From NCBI GenBank assembly GCA_963721365.1, contig CAVRJE010000028.1:265551-329550 (forward strand): a stretch of 64,000 nt of DNA, written 5' to 3'. Both the position numbers and the translations under genes were made by a program. Positions 30,158-38,998 of this stretch are shown one piece after another. The notes under the pieces were generated by a model that saw only the letters and a list, made by a program, of their open reading frames with translations, was not told where the DNA came from and ran no database searches. Source of the DNA: CAIQPS01 sp963721365. GTDB taxonomy: Bacteria; Actinomycetota; Thermoleophilia; RBG-16-64-13. Positions within the stretch are counted from its first letter, which is position 1, and each line of letters starts with the position of its first letter.

Positions 30158-30181
30158 TACGTATCCGAGTTCGTATACGAA
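30158..30181. promoter_or_regulatory. 24-bp operator-like dyad, copy B
   Basis: Identical over 24 bp to 26423-26446, including TTCGTATACGAA at 30170-30181. It sits about 14 bases past the predicted start of the dctP transcript and 145 bp before its ATG. It also lies about 100 bp upstream of the divergent histidine kinase gene. Confidence 0.7.
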
Positions 30182-30201
30182 CGCACCTCGGTGGTCACCT
30201 C

Positions 30202-30230
30202 TGTTTACAGCCAGCCCGATGCGTTTTCAA
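30202..30230 (-). promoter_or_regulatory. Candidate promoter of the TRAP operon
   Basis: TTGAAA (30230-30225), 17-bp spacer, TAAACA (30207-30202). The operator at 30158-30181 follows. The match is moderate. Confidence 0.4.
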
Positions 30231-30279
30231 TCACTTTGGTTGGCCAACTTTGGTCGACGCTGATGTATCTTGAGCGGCT

Positions 30280-31422
30280 ATGGCCAGCGCGCTGCTTGTG
30301 AGATCTAGGTCGGTGACGACCAGGGCGGCAAAGAACCCGCACTTCTGGGTGGTGGTCGTCCTCTCGGCCGGGCTTCTGTTCATCTATCAGGCATGGCCCT
30401 GGCCCGAGTGGCGGTTCGCCTCGGGAGTGTGGCGTTTCTTCCCCTGGCTTTCCGCGCTTGAAGCTATCGTCATTGAGGTGGAGGTCAAATACCACGTCTT
30501 CGGCGTGCTGTTCTTGATCCCGATCCTCTACGGTTCGCTGACCCTGTCTTGGCCCGGGGGCATCTTCGCTTGGTGCCTGGCGCTCATCTGGGTGCTGCCG
30601 GCCGTCCTTTCATGGCGGAACGCCCCGCTGATGATCAACCTCGCACTACTCCTCTTGCCCGTCTTGCTCGTTGCCATCGTCACGGGGGAACGACGGTGGC
30701 GTGAGAACGAGAAGAGGTACTTCATCGAGCGCGAACAGGCGCGGCAGGCTTACATCGCCAAACTGGTCGAGACCCAGGAGGCCGAGCGCAGGCGTATCGC
30801 CCAGGAACTGCATGACGAAACACTGCAGAACCTGATGGTGATCGCCAACAAGTCCGAATCTCTCGCGCTATCGGGCACCGATGAGATCCAGGTCAAGGGC
30901 AATCTGTGGATCAAGCAGGAAGTGCTCCAGACCATGGACGACCTGAGGCGGCTGAGCATGAACCTGAGGCCGAGCATATTGGACAACTTTGGACTCGTGT
31001 CCGGAGTCAGATGGCTCGTCAACAACAGCAACAGCCAGAACGGCTGCCATCTGGACGTCGCCGTCAGCGGCGAAGAGCGAAAGATGTCGAGCCTTTCCGA
31101 AGTCACCGTGTTCCGCGTCGTCCAGGAAGCGATCAACAACATGCAGCGGCACGCTCACGCGAAGAGTGGCAGCGTCACCTTGTATTTCGAGAAGGATCGC
31201 CTGTTGCTGGAGGTCAGCGACGACGGGATCGGATTCCAGCCGCCAGACAGGCTCTCGACCTACGTGAGCAGAAGTAAGCTGGGCCTCATCGGGATGGAGC
31301 AGAGGATACTGTCGATCGGCGGCGAGATGCACGTCGAATCCAGCCCCGGGCTGGGCACGAGGATTTGGGCCTCTATCCCCTACGCCGCCTCAGCCCAGGT
31401 CGTCGAGGGTGAGAATGCCTGA
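30280..31422 (+). CDS. NarL-type sensor histidine kinase (HisKA_3)
   Basis: A 380-residue membrane protein. Helices lie near residues 22-38 and 70-125 (FGVLFLIPILYGSLTLSW, LPVLLVAIVTG), with no large external sensor domain. A coiled linker leads to the H-box RRRIAQELHDETLQNL (phosphorylated His about residue 179), then EAINNMQRHA (N-box) and SDDGIGF (G-box). It is divergent from the TRAP operon and convergent with the response regulator, whose 3' end it overlaps by 33 bp. It probably signals to that regulator; the stimulus is unknown. Confidence 0.92.
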   Translation: MASALLVRSRSVTTRAAKNPHFWVVVVLSAGLLFIYQAWPWPEWRFASGVWRFFPWLSALEAIVIEVEVKYHVFGVLFLIPILYGSLTLSWPGGIFAWCLALIWVLPAVLSWRNAPLMINLALLLLPVLLVAIVTGERRWRENEKRYFIEREQARQAYIAKLVETQEAERRRIAQELHDETLQNLMVIANKSESLALSGTDEIQVKGNLWIKQEVLQTMDDLRRLSMNLRPSILDNFGLVSGVRWLVNNSNSQNGCHLDVAVSGEERKMSSLSEVTVFRVVQEAINNMQRHAHAKSGSVTLYFEKDRLLLEVSDDGIGFQPPDRLSTYVSRSKLGLIGMEQRILSIGGEMHVESSPGLGTRIWASIPYAASAQVVEGENA

Positions 31423-32076
31423 CTTGAGACTGACGAAGATGGCCTCGGTGCGGGAGCGGACGTTCAGTTTCTGAAATACATCCACGAAGTAGCTCTTGAC
31501 CGTCGCCTCGCTTATCCCTAGCTTGGCGCCAATCTCTTTGTTCGACAGGCCTCTGGCCGCCAATGAAAGGACCTCCATCCCCTTCGCCGAGAGCCTCTCC
31601 TGAGACACCGGCTTGGCCGGGCTGGAGACATGAACGTGATGTAGTGCGTACTTGACAACCTCCTCGGATACCTCTGGGGATAGCACCATGTCGCCGTCCA
31701 TGACGGCGCGTATAGTGTGGATCACCTCAGGACCGAAGATCGACTTGACGAGGTACCCGCTGGCCCCCGCCTGCAGGATGCTAAAGATCGTCTCGACGTC
31801 GGTATGGACGGTGAGGATCAAGACCGCGGTAAGGGGGTTGGAGGCCTTGATCTGCTTGGTGGCCTCGACTCCGTTCAGGACGGGCATGCTGATGTCCATG
31901 ATGACGATGTCCGGACGGTGCTCCTCCGTCATGTCTATCGCCTGCCGGCCATCGCCCGCCTCGCCGACGACGTGCAGGTCCGGCTCCTTTTCGAGGATGT
32001 CGCGCAAGGCCCGACGGACGAGGGGATGATCGTCTACCAGGAGGATCCGCGTCTCTTGCAGTTCAGCCGATTCCAA
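31390..32076 (-). CDS. NarL/LuxR-family response regulator
   Basis: About 228 residues. The receiver domain has ILLVDDHPLVRR, the phospho-acceptor Asp in DIVIMDISMP and the Lys in GYLVKSIFG. The C-terminal GerE helix-turn-helix reads LSLAARGLSNKEIGAKLGISEATVKSYF. The start is a TTG at 32076 (LESAELQETRILL). It is tail-to-tail with the kinase at 30280-31422, which is almost certainly its partner. Confidence 0.92.
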   Translation of the reverse strand: MESAELQETRILLVDDHPLVRRALRDILEKEPDLHVVGEAGDGRQAIDMTEEHRPDIVIMDISMPVLNGVEATKQIKASNPLTAVLILTVHTDVETIFSILQAGASGYLVKSIFGPEVIHTIRAVMDGDMVLSPEVSEEVVKYALHHVHVSSPAKPVSQERLSAKGMEVLSLAARGLSNKEIGAKLGISEATVKSYFVDVFQKLNVRSRTEAIFVSLKSGILTLDDLG

Positions 32077-32213
32077 TTCGGGGCGTCTCCCTGCCGTAGT
32101 TCTCGGCCGCTCGGGCCAATGGACTATCGCCTTCGTAATGTCTCATCATAGTGGGGAGCGCGTACTGATGACAAACGGGACGCCGGAATGTGTCGCCGTG
32201 CGTGATAAGATAC

Positions 32214-32231
32214 TATTCGATATATCGAATA
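32214..32231. promoter_or_regulatory. 18-bp perfect palindrome before the His-rich gene
   Basis: TATTCGATATATCGAATA reads the same on both strands. It lies 20 bp before the start codon and directly after a -10-like GATAAGATACT stretch. The AT-rich perfect dyad in GC-rich DNA suggests a metal- or redox-responsive repressor site; no such repressor gene is adjacent. Confidence 0.55.
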
Positions 32232-32250
32232 CTAGTACTGGAGAACGCCT

Positions 32251-32496
32251 ATGCACCGACACGCTCACCAGCACGGTCACCATCATGGCCATGGCCACCA
32301 TCACCATGGCCCTTCAGACCATGGCTCTTCACACCACGGCTACACGGCGGATGCGGCGCAACCGCACACCGTGACATCCGGACCAGACTACTCCAGGCAA
32401 GCGTCGTCGTTTCCCGTAGGCGAGGGCTGCCCCAAGCGAGGAGGGTCAGGCGTATGCCTGGGGGACTGCGGAGCGTGTCCAAACCGGAGACGATAG
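32251..32496 (+). CDS. Small histidine-rich protein with C-terminal cysteines
   Basis: An 81-residue protein. Residues 1-30 hold about 17 histidines in HG-, HH- and HxH runs (MHRHAHQHGHHHGHG at the start); the C-terminus has CPKRGGSGVCLGDCGACP, four cysteines in 16 residues. ATG at 32251 has GGAG eight to nine bases upstream. The composition implies binding of Ni, Zn, Co or Cu, as storage, chaperone or buffer. It stands alone behind an AT-rich palindrome. I do not recognise a named family; Hpn-like or NikR/HypB-tail-like analogies are only compositional. Confidence 0.7.
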   Translation: MHRHAHQHGHHHGHGHHHHGPSDHGSSHHGYTADAAQPHTVTSGPDYSRQASSFPVGEGCPKRGGSGVCLGDCGACPNRRR

Positions 32497-32591
32497 GCGA
32501 GGGGGACGCCCGCCCAAGCCCAGAAGATGGGCGCTCGCCGACAGGTGCGCGAACCGCTCTGTGGCGTGCGTGTGCGCTCCCCCAGTGGTCT

Positions 32592-33071
32592 CTACACTGT
32601 CTGGTATCCATACGCCAGCCATCCGCCATCTACAGGCAGCGTGACTCCAGTGATGAAGCCGGCGTCATCGGACGCCAAGAAGACGATGGCCTTTGCTATC
32701 TCCTCGGGTTCTGCCGCTCGCCCCATGGGGCATCTCCTTTGAATCTCTTCCGGAGATATCCAACCTGCTTTGAAAGCGCTCACGGGGACCTTGCCTACCC
32801 CGGCGTTGTTCACCAGTATGTCTATGCCTTCGAACGCATCGATCGCTCTGTCGACCATGGCAGACACTTCATCGGGTTTCGAGATATCAGCCGCAATAGC
32901 GATAGCCCTTCGCCCGATCTTCTTGATAGCCGCAGCGGTCTCCTCGGCTTCTGATAGATCGAGATCGGTGACGACCACATCGGCACCTTCCTGTGCGAAG
33001 AGGATGGCCGTGGCCTGACCGATGCCCCTGCCTGCCCCGGTGACCAGCGCGGTCTTCCCCTGCAATCTCAT
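32592..33071 (-). pseudogene. Short-chain dehydrogenase with in-frame internal deletion
   Basis: Only 159 residues instead of about 250. The start is complete (MRLQGKTALVTGAGRGIGQA, then IDILVNNAGVG at about residue 92) and the end is complete (EPEEIAKAIVFLASDDAGFITG and VDGGW). Between residues about 100 and 110 the segment with the catalytic Ser and YxxxK is missing, and the frame is kept. Without Tyr and Lys it cannot be an ordinary dehydrogenase. An in-frame deletion in the genome or an assembly collapse would both give this. Confidence 0.75.
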
Positions 33072-33267
33072 CGCTAGCGCCCCTAAGAGAGGAATCTGAG
33101 CTTTCCGGAGGAGACTGTATCAAGACTCCGGACACGCCTGGCCGGCTTTCGTTTGGCCACCGCCTATCATTAGTTGGGCAACCAAAGCTCGTGCCGCGCT
33201 ACGACAAAGTTGATACGCTACGCGCGCCGACCTGAGGGCACTTCAGACTAGAGGGCAAGGGGCACTC

Positions 33268-34606
33268 TTGGACGAAAGCATGGAACTTGGCCAGCAGCTG
33301 GGATTCTGGACCATCGTCCCCTTCGCTCTCATGCTGCTCGCCGTCGCCATCCTACCGCTGGCCGCCGAGTCGTGGTTCGGGCGCAACCGAAACAAGGCGA
33401 TCGTGGCCGCGGTGCTCGGGGTGCCCACGGTGATCTACCTGGTGACGGCATTCGGCCGGCTGGGCCTTGACCGCGCCGGCTCCACCAGCCAAGAATACAT
33501 CTCCTTCATAGTGCTGCTCTTCGCCCTCTTCACCATCTCGGGGGGCATCTACCTCACGGGCAACCTGGTCGCGACCCCCCGGCACAATCTCGGTTTTCTC
33601 GCCGCCGGCGCGGTGCTGGCCAGCCTCATCGGGACCATGGGAGCTTCCATGGTGCTCATCCGGCCGCTCCTTCGGGCGAACTCCGAGCGGACGCGTATCC
33701 GGCACACCATCGTGTTCTTCATCTTCGCGGTGAGCAACGTTGGGGGGCTGCTGACCCCGCTCGGCGACCCTCCCCTCTTCCTGGGATTTCTGCGCGGAGT
33801 GCCGTTCGGCTGGACCCTGAACCTCTGGCCGCAGTGGCTCCTCTCTGCCGGCCTGGTGCTCGTGGTCTATCTCGCGCTCGAGTACTACTACTACCGGAAG
33901 GAGCCGGCGGCCGCGCTGAAGATGGATGTCGCGGACTACGTGCCGATGCGACTGAAAGGTGGCATCAATGTAGTTCTGCTAGCGCTGGTCATCGTCACCG
34001 TGGTCTTCTCCGGACGGCTCACCCGGCTGGGAGACGCCATCTCGCTTCCCCTTCGTTCGCGAGTTGATCCTCGTCGCATTGGCGTTCGTCTCGGTGCGGT
34101 TCGGACCCCGGGGCCCAAGAGCCTCCAACCATTTCAGCTGGCACCCCATAGTCGAAGTGGCGGTCCTTTTCGCCGGCATCTTCGCCACCATGATCCCGGC
34201 TCTCGCCCTACTCGAGGCCAAGGGTGCCTCGCTCGGTATGGCCGTCCCCTGGCACTACTTCTGGGCCACGGGCGGACTCTCGTCGTTCCTCGACAACGCG
34301 CCCACCTACCTGGTGTTCACCTCGGTGGCCCAGGGACAGGCGGGGGCTGCTACCGTCGGCGCACTCACCTCGACCCAGATGATTCCCGGTCTGGGCGTCG
34401 CCCCGGCTCAACTCCTCGCCGCGATCTCTTGCGGAGCGGTGATGATGGGGGCGATGACCTACGTGGGGAATGCTCCCAACTTCGCGGTCAAAGCGATCGC
34501 CGAGCACTCCGGCCTGCGGATGCCGTCGTTCTTCGGCTACATGGGCTACTCGCTGGCGGTGCTCGTCCCTATCTTCCTTGTGGTGACAGCCGTCTTCTTC
34601 CTCTGA
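33268..34606 (+). CDS. Sodium:proton antiporter of the NhaD/CitM-like type (one frameshift)
   Basis: About 446 residues after joining two frames at about 34052. There are ten or more hydrophobic segments. GGIYLTGNLVATPRHN, FFIFAVSNVGGLLTPLGDPPLFLGFL and FLDNAPTYLVFTSVA resemble the ion-transporter superfamily proteins annotated as putative Na+/H+ antiporters. The start is TTG 33268 with AAGGGG upstream, or ATG 33280. Exchange of Na+ for H+ would match the Na-driven TRAP uptake nearby. It converges with the EamA gene and overlaps its end. Confidence 0.78.
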
Positions 34607-35533
34607 CGACCTCCGCGGCCACCGTCAGCAGCAGAGCGCCCACGATCAGCGAGCATTCCCAGGCCTTCGATACCGCCAGGACGCTCACCCAGTTGGATCC
34701 AGGACGCGATGATGCCTATGACCGGGGTCAGGAGCATGCCGAGGCCCGCCGTGCCGGCCGGCAGCGCGCTCAGGATGTAGAGCCAGAGGATCCAGGCGAG
34801 ACAGTTGCCGAAGAGCACGGTGAAAGCCAGACCGGCGATGAAGGTGCCCGACCACACCGGCGGAGACCAGGTCGCGGCGGCCACGATGACCAGCGGGATG
34901 GAGCCGAGGAGCAGTTGCCAGGCGGTCAGCGAAAGTAGATCGACCTCGTGCCGCTTCCGCAACAACTTGGCGACGATGGCACTGGCCGCCCAGCACAGGG
35001 CGCCGCCGATGGCGAGGAAGGGGCTCGATCCACCCGTCATCTCCCAGGGAGCCAGGACGAGGATCAGCCCGGCGAGCGCCAGACCGACCGCGACCCATTG
35101 GAACCCTTTCAGCCTCTCCCCCAGAGAGACCCAGGCCATCAACAGCAGCCAGAACGGCATGGTGTAGGTGAGTATCGCCGTCTTTCCGGCTCCTTCGCCC
35201 TGGAGAGCCCAGGTCATCAGGCCAAGGAAGCCGGCGGTCTGAAGCACCCCCAACAGCGCCGTCATGCCGACGGCTTTGGGCCGCATGGGCCGCCGGAACA
35301 CCGGCAAGAAGAGGACCAGGATGATGCCGGCCGTGAAGGTCCGCATGGCTGCGTACGGGAAAGGGCTCCGCGTAGGTGAGCATGATCTTCATCACCGGCC
35401 AGGTGTAGCCCCAGATGAGGGCGAGGAGGACGAGGGCGCCGGCCGCGAGGGCGTAGGGGTGCCGGCGCTGGGCGGCGGCTTGCGGGGCGCGGCGGCGGGC
35501 CGCGGGCGGCGTGCCGGCGGACGCTCCTTTCAA
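34569..35533 (-). CDS. EamA/DMT-family transporter (frameshifted)
   Basis: About 310 residues with ten predicted helices, joined across breaks near 35360 and 34650. Features are LLALIWGYTWPVMKI near the start, AAMRTFTAGIILVLFLPVFRR, FLGLMTWALQGEGAGKTAILTYTMPFWLLLMA and LTPVIGIIASWIQLGERP. The start is unclear; TTG at 35533 overlaps the stop of the upstream M24 gene, suggesting coupling. Substrate unknown; family members export metabolites or amino acids. Confidence 0.75.
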
Positions 35534-36765
35534 TACCGGATCCAGCACTCGATCAATTCCTGGGGAAACAATGACAGTAGCTCGTACCCGGTCTCGGTGA
35601 CCAGCACCATGTCTTCGATCCGCACCCCGTGCTTGCCGCCCTTCTTGCCCGCGTAGGTCTCGAAGGCCATCACCATTCCCGCCCGCAGCGTGTGCGGCGG
35701 GATGCCCAGCGCTCGGTGGGTGTAGAAGATCATGGGCCGGTCGTGTAGCGTAAGCCCCAGGCCGTGGCCGCAGGCGTAGGGGTTGACCTCGCCCCAGGTC
35801 TCGTAGCCCCAGTAGGAAGGCGAATCCGGCCACTTGGCCAGAACATCGTGGTCGGTCGCGCCGTCTTTGACCACGCTCATCCCCGCCAGCAGCATCTCCT
35901 TGGCCTCGGCGAAGAGCTCGTTCTGCTCTCCGGTGGCCTTGCCGCAGCAGAAGGTGCGGTAGATGCAGGTCTTGTAGCCCTGGTAGGAGGCGCCGTCGAC
36001 GTCGACGTAGACCAGGTCGCCCGGCCGGATCATGCGATCGGTGAACGTCCACCCGTAGGGGTTGGTGTTCTCCCCGCTCATGCAGACCAGGTCCTCGGTG
36101 TGGTCCGCCCCCTCCGCGTAGAGCTCCTTGATACCGATGCCTACCAGGTCGCACTCCCGGATGCCCGGCCGGATGGCGTCGGCGATCGCCGCGTGCGCCC
36201 GCTCCGCGTTGGCGCAGGAGATCTTGATGAGCTCGATCTCGTCCACGGTCTTGATCATGCGGGCGTAGTCCATGACCGGGCGTCCGTGGACGGTCGTGAT
36301 GCCCTTCCTCGCGAAGGCCTGGAAGAAGAGCCCCTGCAGGGTGGAGCCGTCGACCGCCAGCGGCTCCTTCTCCACGCCGTAGTCCGCCATGAGTCTCGCG
36401 ACCCCGTCCACCCACGCCTCGAGGAGGGCGTCGTGCGAGTCGCGGGCGGAAAGCCGGGGCATGCCGTAGGAAGGCTGCACGCCGGCGAGCCAGGGCATGC
36501 GCCGGGCGGTCTCGGTGGGGGTCCCGCCCCCGATCAGGTGCGGCTCCCCGTTGCGGGCGATGAAGACCGCCTGCATCTCGGAGGCGCGCATGGGCGTGGT
36601 CACATAGTAGGAGGCGATGTAGCGGATGTTGTCGGGATCCCAGGTGATGATGGCGCCGATGCCGTCGGCTTCCATCTGCGCCTTGACCCTGGCCACCCGC
36701 TCCCGGCGGAGCCGGGGGTAATCGACCCGCTGCTCGTAATCGACCGCGTATTTGCCGAATGCCAT
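35530..36765 (-). CDS. M24-family peptidase / Xaa-Pro aminopeptidase-like protein
   Basis: A 411-residue intact protein. The N-terminal creatinase-like domain (ITWDPDNIRYIASYY) spans to about residue 180. The pita-bread catalytic domain follows, with metal-ligand segments LVYVDVDGASYQGYKTC (Asp; the second expected Asp is Ser/Tyr here), CGHGLGLTLHD (His), MVMAFETYAGKKGG (Glu) and VRIEDMVLVT (Glu). The altered first ligand pair hints at a non-peptidase such as a creatinase/DMSP-lyase-like or hydrolase role. The ATG at 36765 shares its A with the TGA of the MFS gene, so they are coupled. Confidence 0.78.
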   Translation of the reverse strand: MAFGKYAVDYEQRVDYPRLRRERVARVKAQMEADGIGAIITWDPDNIRYIASYYVTTPMRASEMQAVFIARNGEPHLIGGGTPTETARRMPWLAGVQPSYGMPRLSARDSHDALLEAWVDGVARLMADYGVEKEPLAVDGSTLQGLFFQAFARKGITTVHGRPVMDYARMIKTVDEIELIKISCANAERAHAAIADAIRPGIRECDLVGIGIKELYAEGADHTEDLVCMSGENTNPYGWTFTDRMIRPGDLVYVDVDGASYQGYKTCIYRTFCCGKATGEQNELFAEAKEMLLAGMSVVKDGATDHDVLAKWPDSPSYWGYETWGEVNPYACGHGLGLTLHDRPMIFYTHRALGIPPHTLRAGMVMAFETYAGKKGGKHGVRIEDMVLVTETGYELLSLFPQELIECWIRY

Positions 36766-38265
36766 CACTGCTCCGCCGGGTCCGCTAGCCCGAGACCGGC
36801 GGAGGGCCGCTCGGAGCTGGCGATCCAGGACAGAGCGGCGCCGGCCAGCGCGAAGGCGGCGCCGACCAGCATGGCCGTCTCGATAGCCGTCAGCGAAGGC
36901 GGGCACGCTCGAAGCGCCCGCCGACTCGCCGAGCAAGATCACCCGGCCCCCTTCGGCCCCCAACTTCCACGCAGCGATGGCCCCCAGCACCGCTATCGAG
37001 AGCCCCTGGCCGGTGAATCTCATCGTGGCGAGGAAGCCGGACGCGAGGCTCAGTTGCGAACGGTCGACCGAGCCCATGACCGCGGAAATGTTCGGAGCGC
37101 TGAACACCGCCATGCCCACGCCGACAGTGGCCAGCGCGACGAGGACCCGCCCCGTCGAGCTCGACGCATAGGCGAGTTGCACCATCCCAGCCGCCACGAG
37201 CACCATGCCCACGGCCGCGAGGACGCGGGAGCCGACCCTGTCGGAGAGGCGGCCGGTGAACGGCGAGAGGACGGCCATCAGTACCGGCTGCATAAGCAGC
37301 AGCAGGCCCGTCTGCTGAGGAGACAGGCCCTGGACGATCTCGAGGTAGACCGCGGTGAGGGTGGTCACGGCGAACACGGCCATGTAGTTGAGGAGCGCGG
37401 CCGAGTTCCCCGCCGCGAACACCCGGTTCTTCCTCAGCAGGTCGAGGTCGAGCATCGGCTCCTTGACCCTATCCTCCACGAGAACGAAGGCCACGAAGAA
37501 TACGACCGTGAGCACGAGTGGGACGATCGTCCTGGCGCTCGCCCAGCCCCAAAGGGGCGAGAAGGTCAGGGGGATGAACAGGGTGGCGAGAGCCGCTCCC
37601 AGCAACCCCGCTCCCGCCCAGTCGATCGGGGTCCGCGGCGGTTGGTACGCCCGGCGATCGCGCCGCTCGGCCCGCAGCAGCGCCCAGCCGGCCAGGATCG
37701 TGGCCACCGCGATGGGTACGTTGATGAAGAAGATCCACCGCCAGCTCGCGTGACTGACGATCAGGCCTCCGATGACCGGTCCCAGGGTGAGGCCCACGTA
37801 GACCGCCATGACGTTGAGCCCCAGAGCGCGGCCCCGGTCCGAAGGCGGAAATGCCGCGGTGATGATCCCCGCCGCGGTCGAGAACATGAACGCTCCCCCG
37901 GCGCCCTGAATGCAGCGCCCGAGGATCATCAAGGCGCCGCCGGGCGCAAGTCCGGCCAGTATGGAACCGAGGGCGAAGATCGCCGTCCCCAGCAGGTAGT
38001 AGCGCACCGGCCCCCGCGAGTCGGCGAGCCTCCCCACGGGAATGAGCAGCATGCTCGCCACCAGCAGGTAGGCCGCCTGCGCCCACAGCCCCTGCGAGTA
38101 GCTCAGATGCAGGTCGGCGCCTATGGCCGGCAGGGCCACGGCGACGATGCTGGCGTCGAAGGGGGTCATGAACGACCCGATGGACATGATCGCCAGCGCG
38201 TACCAGCGGCGCCGCTGAAGCTCGGTCTCGTAGGCGGGCTTCATCCCGGGGTCCGCCCCGCTCAT
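36765..38265 (-). CDS. MFS drug:H+ antiporter, 14-TMS DHA2 type (one frameshift)
   Basis: About 500 residues. GSFMTPFDASIVAVALPAIGADL at the first helix, LIPVGRLADSRGPVRYYLLG (motif A) and VYVGLTLGPVIGGLIVSHASWRWIFFINVP (motif C region) are diagnostic of EmrB/QacA-type exporters. A frame slip near 36890 hides the end, which reads ALSWIASSERPSAGLGLADPAEQ up to the TGA overlapping the M24 start. ATG 38265 overlaps the stop of the selenoprotein-like gene. It would export toxic organics, possibly aromatic intermediates. Confidence 0.87.
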
Positions 38266-38744
38266 TCCGCGGGTCGCTCGGCGTTCAGTCCGTCGATGAG
38301 CCCGAGGATCTCCTGGTTGCTGGGGATGTCGCTCATGTCGTGACCGTAGTGCACGAAGCGCGCCATGCCGGCTTTGTCGACGAGCACCTGGGCCGGCATG
38401 CGGCCGTACTTGAACAGCTTGATTTCCTGCCCAAACAGCTTGAGCACCCGGTGCTCGGGGTCCGGCAGGCCGACGAAGGGCAGGTCGTTCTCCGTCCAAT
38501 AGCGCGCGAAGGCCTTGGCGTCCTCCGGGCCCACGACCACCACCGCCGTCTGCCGTTGCTCGAACTGCTGATAGTCCTGGCGCAACTGCGCCATGTGCCG
38601 GCGGCAGAACGGTCACATGAAGCCGCGATTGAACACGAGGAGCACGTTCCGGTCGCCCCGCAGATCGGCGAGACGGAAGGCCTCACCGCGGAAGTCGGCA
38701 AGTTCAAAGTCGGGAGCCGGTGCATCGATGGGGACCCGCGGCAT
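38262..38744 (-). CDS. Peroxiredoxin-like thioredoxin-fold protein with in-frame TGA (probable selenocysteine, UxxC)
   Basis: ATG at 38744 has GGAGGAATAG upstream. The frame is open for 160 codons except TGA at codon 44 (38615-38613), placed exactly where redoxins have the peroxidatic cysteine: FNRGFM-U-PFCRRHMAQL, giving a U-x-x-C active site. After it the frame continues conserved (VVVVGPEDAKAFARYW, FKYGRMPAQVLVDKAGM) to TGA at 38262, overlapping the MFS start. Five bases after the TGA the mRNA can form a stem CUGCCGCC / GGCGCAG (one bulge) with a loop starting GG, as in bacterial SECIS elements. A sequencing error from TGC to TGA is the alternative. Confidence 0.78.
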
Positions 38745-38848
38745 CTCTATTCCTCCTCCCCGCCATTATGACGGTTGGGTGCCGCATACCGCCAGCAAGA
38801 AGCCCCGCCCCTTGCTGAAGGAGAGGCGGAGCGGGAGGGTTCAAAGGG

Positions 38849-38876
38849 CTCCGCCCTCCAGAAGGGGAGGGCGGAG
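38849..38876 (+). promoter_or_regulatory. Hairpin leader upstream of the ABC ATPase gene, possible attenuator
   Basis: CTCCGCCCTCC (38849-38859) pairs with GGAGGGCGGAG (38866-38876) around a six-base loop; TTTTT follows 13-17 bases later. An alternative pairing exists because GGCGGAG and GGGAGGG just upstream (38825-38840) also complement CTCCGCCCTCC. Mutually exclusive stems of this kind suggest attenuation. A -10-like TATACT lies near 38956. It is not recognisable as a molybdenum-cofactor riboswitch. Confidence 0.35.
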
Positions 38877-38998
38877 AACGTGTAGGTGTTTTTCCGGTCG
38901 CGCATCCTTTCTTCGCCGGGCAAGCGAATCCTCCACGTCTTCGCCGCTTGGCGTTATACTTTTAGCCGGATAACCGAGCACGGCCGAAGGAGAGCTGC

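Noticed and set aside
34685..36415. 576-residue minus-strand frame joining two transporters
   Set aside because: Only its C-terminal stretch matches EamA in frame; the rest is an out-of-frame shadow of the M24 gene.
35764..38343. 859-residue plus-strand open frame
   Set aside because: It is the antisense of the MFS and M24 genes; composition is Arg/Gly/His-rich with no conserved motif, as expected in high-GC shadows.
38815..38880. Structured GC-rich stretch with GGTTCAAA as a possible tRNA (including selC)
   Set aside because: No acceptor, anticodon or D-arm pairing fits; the T-arm stem fails. Treated as a leader hairpin.
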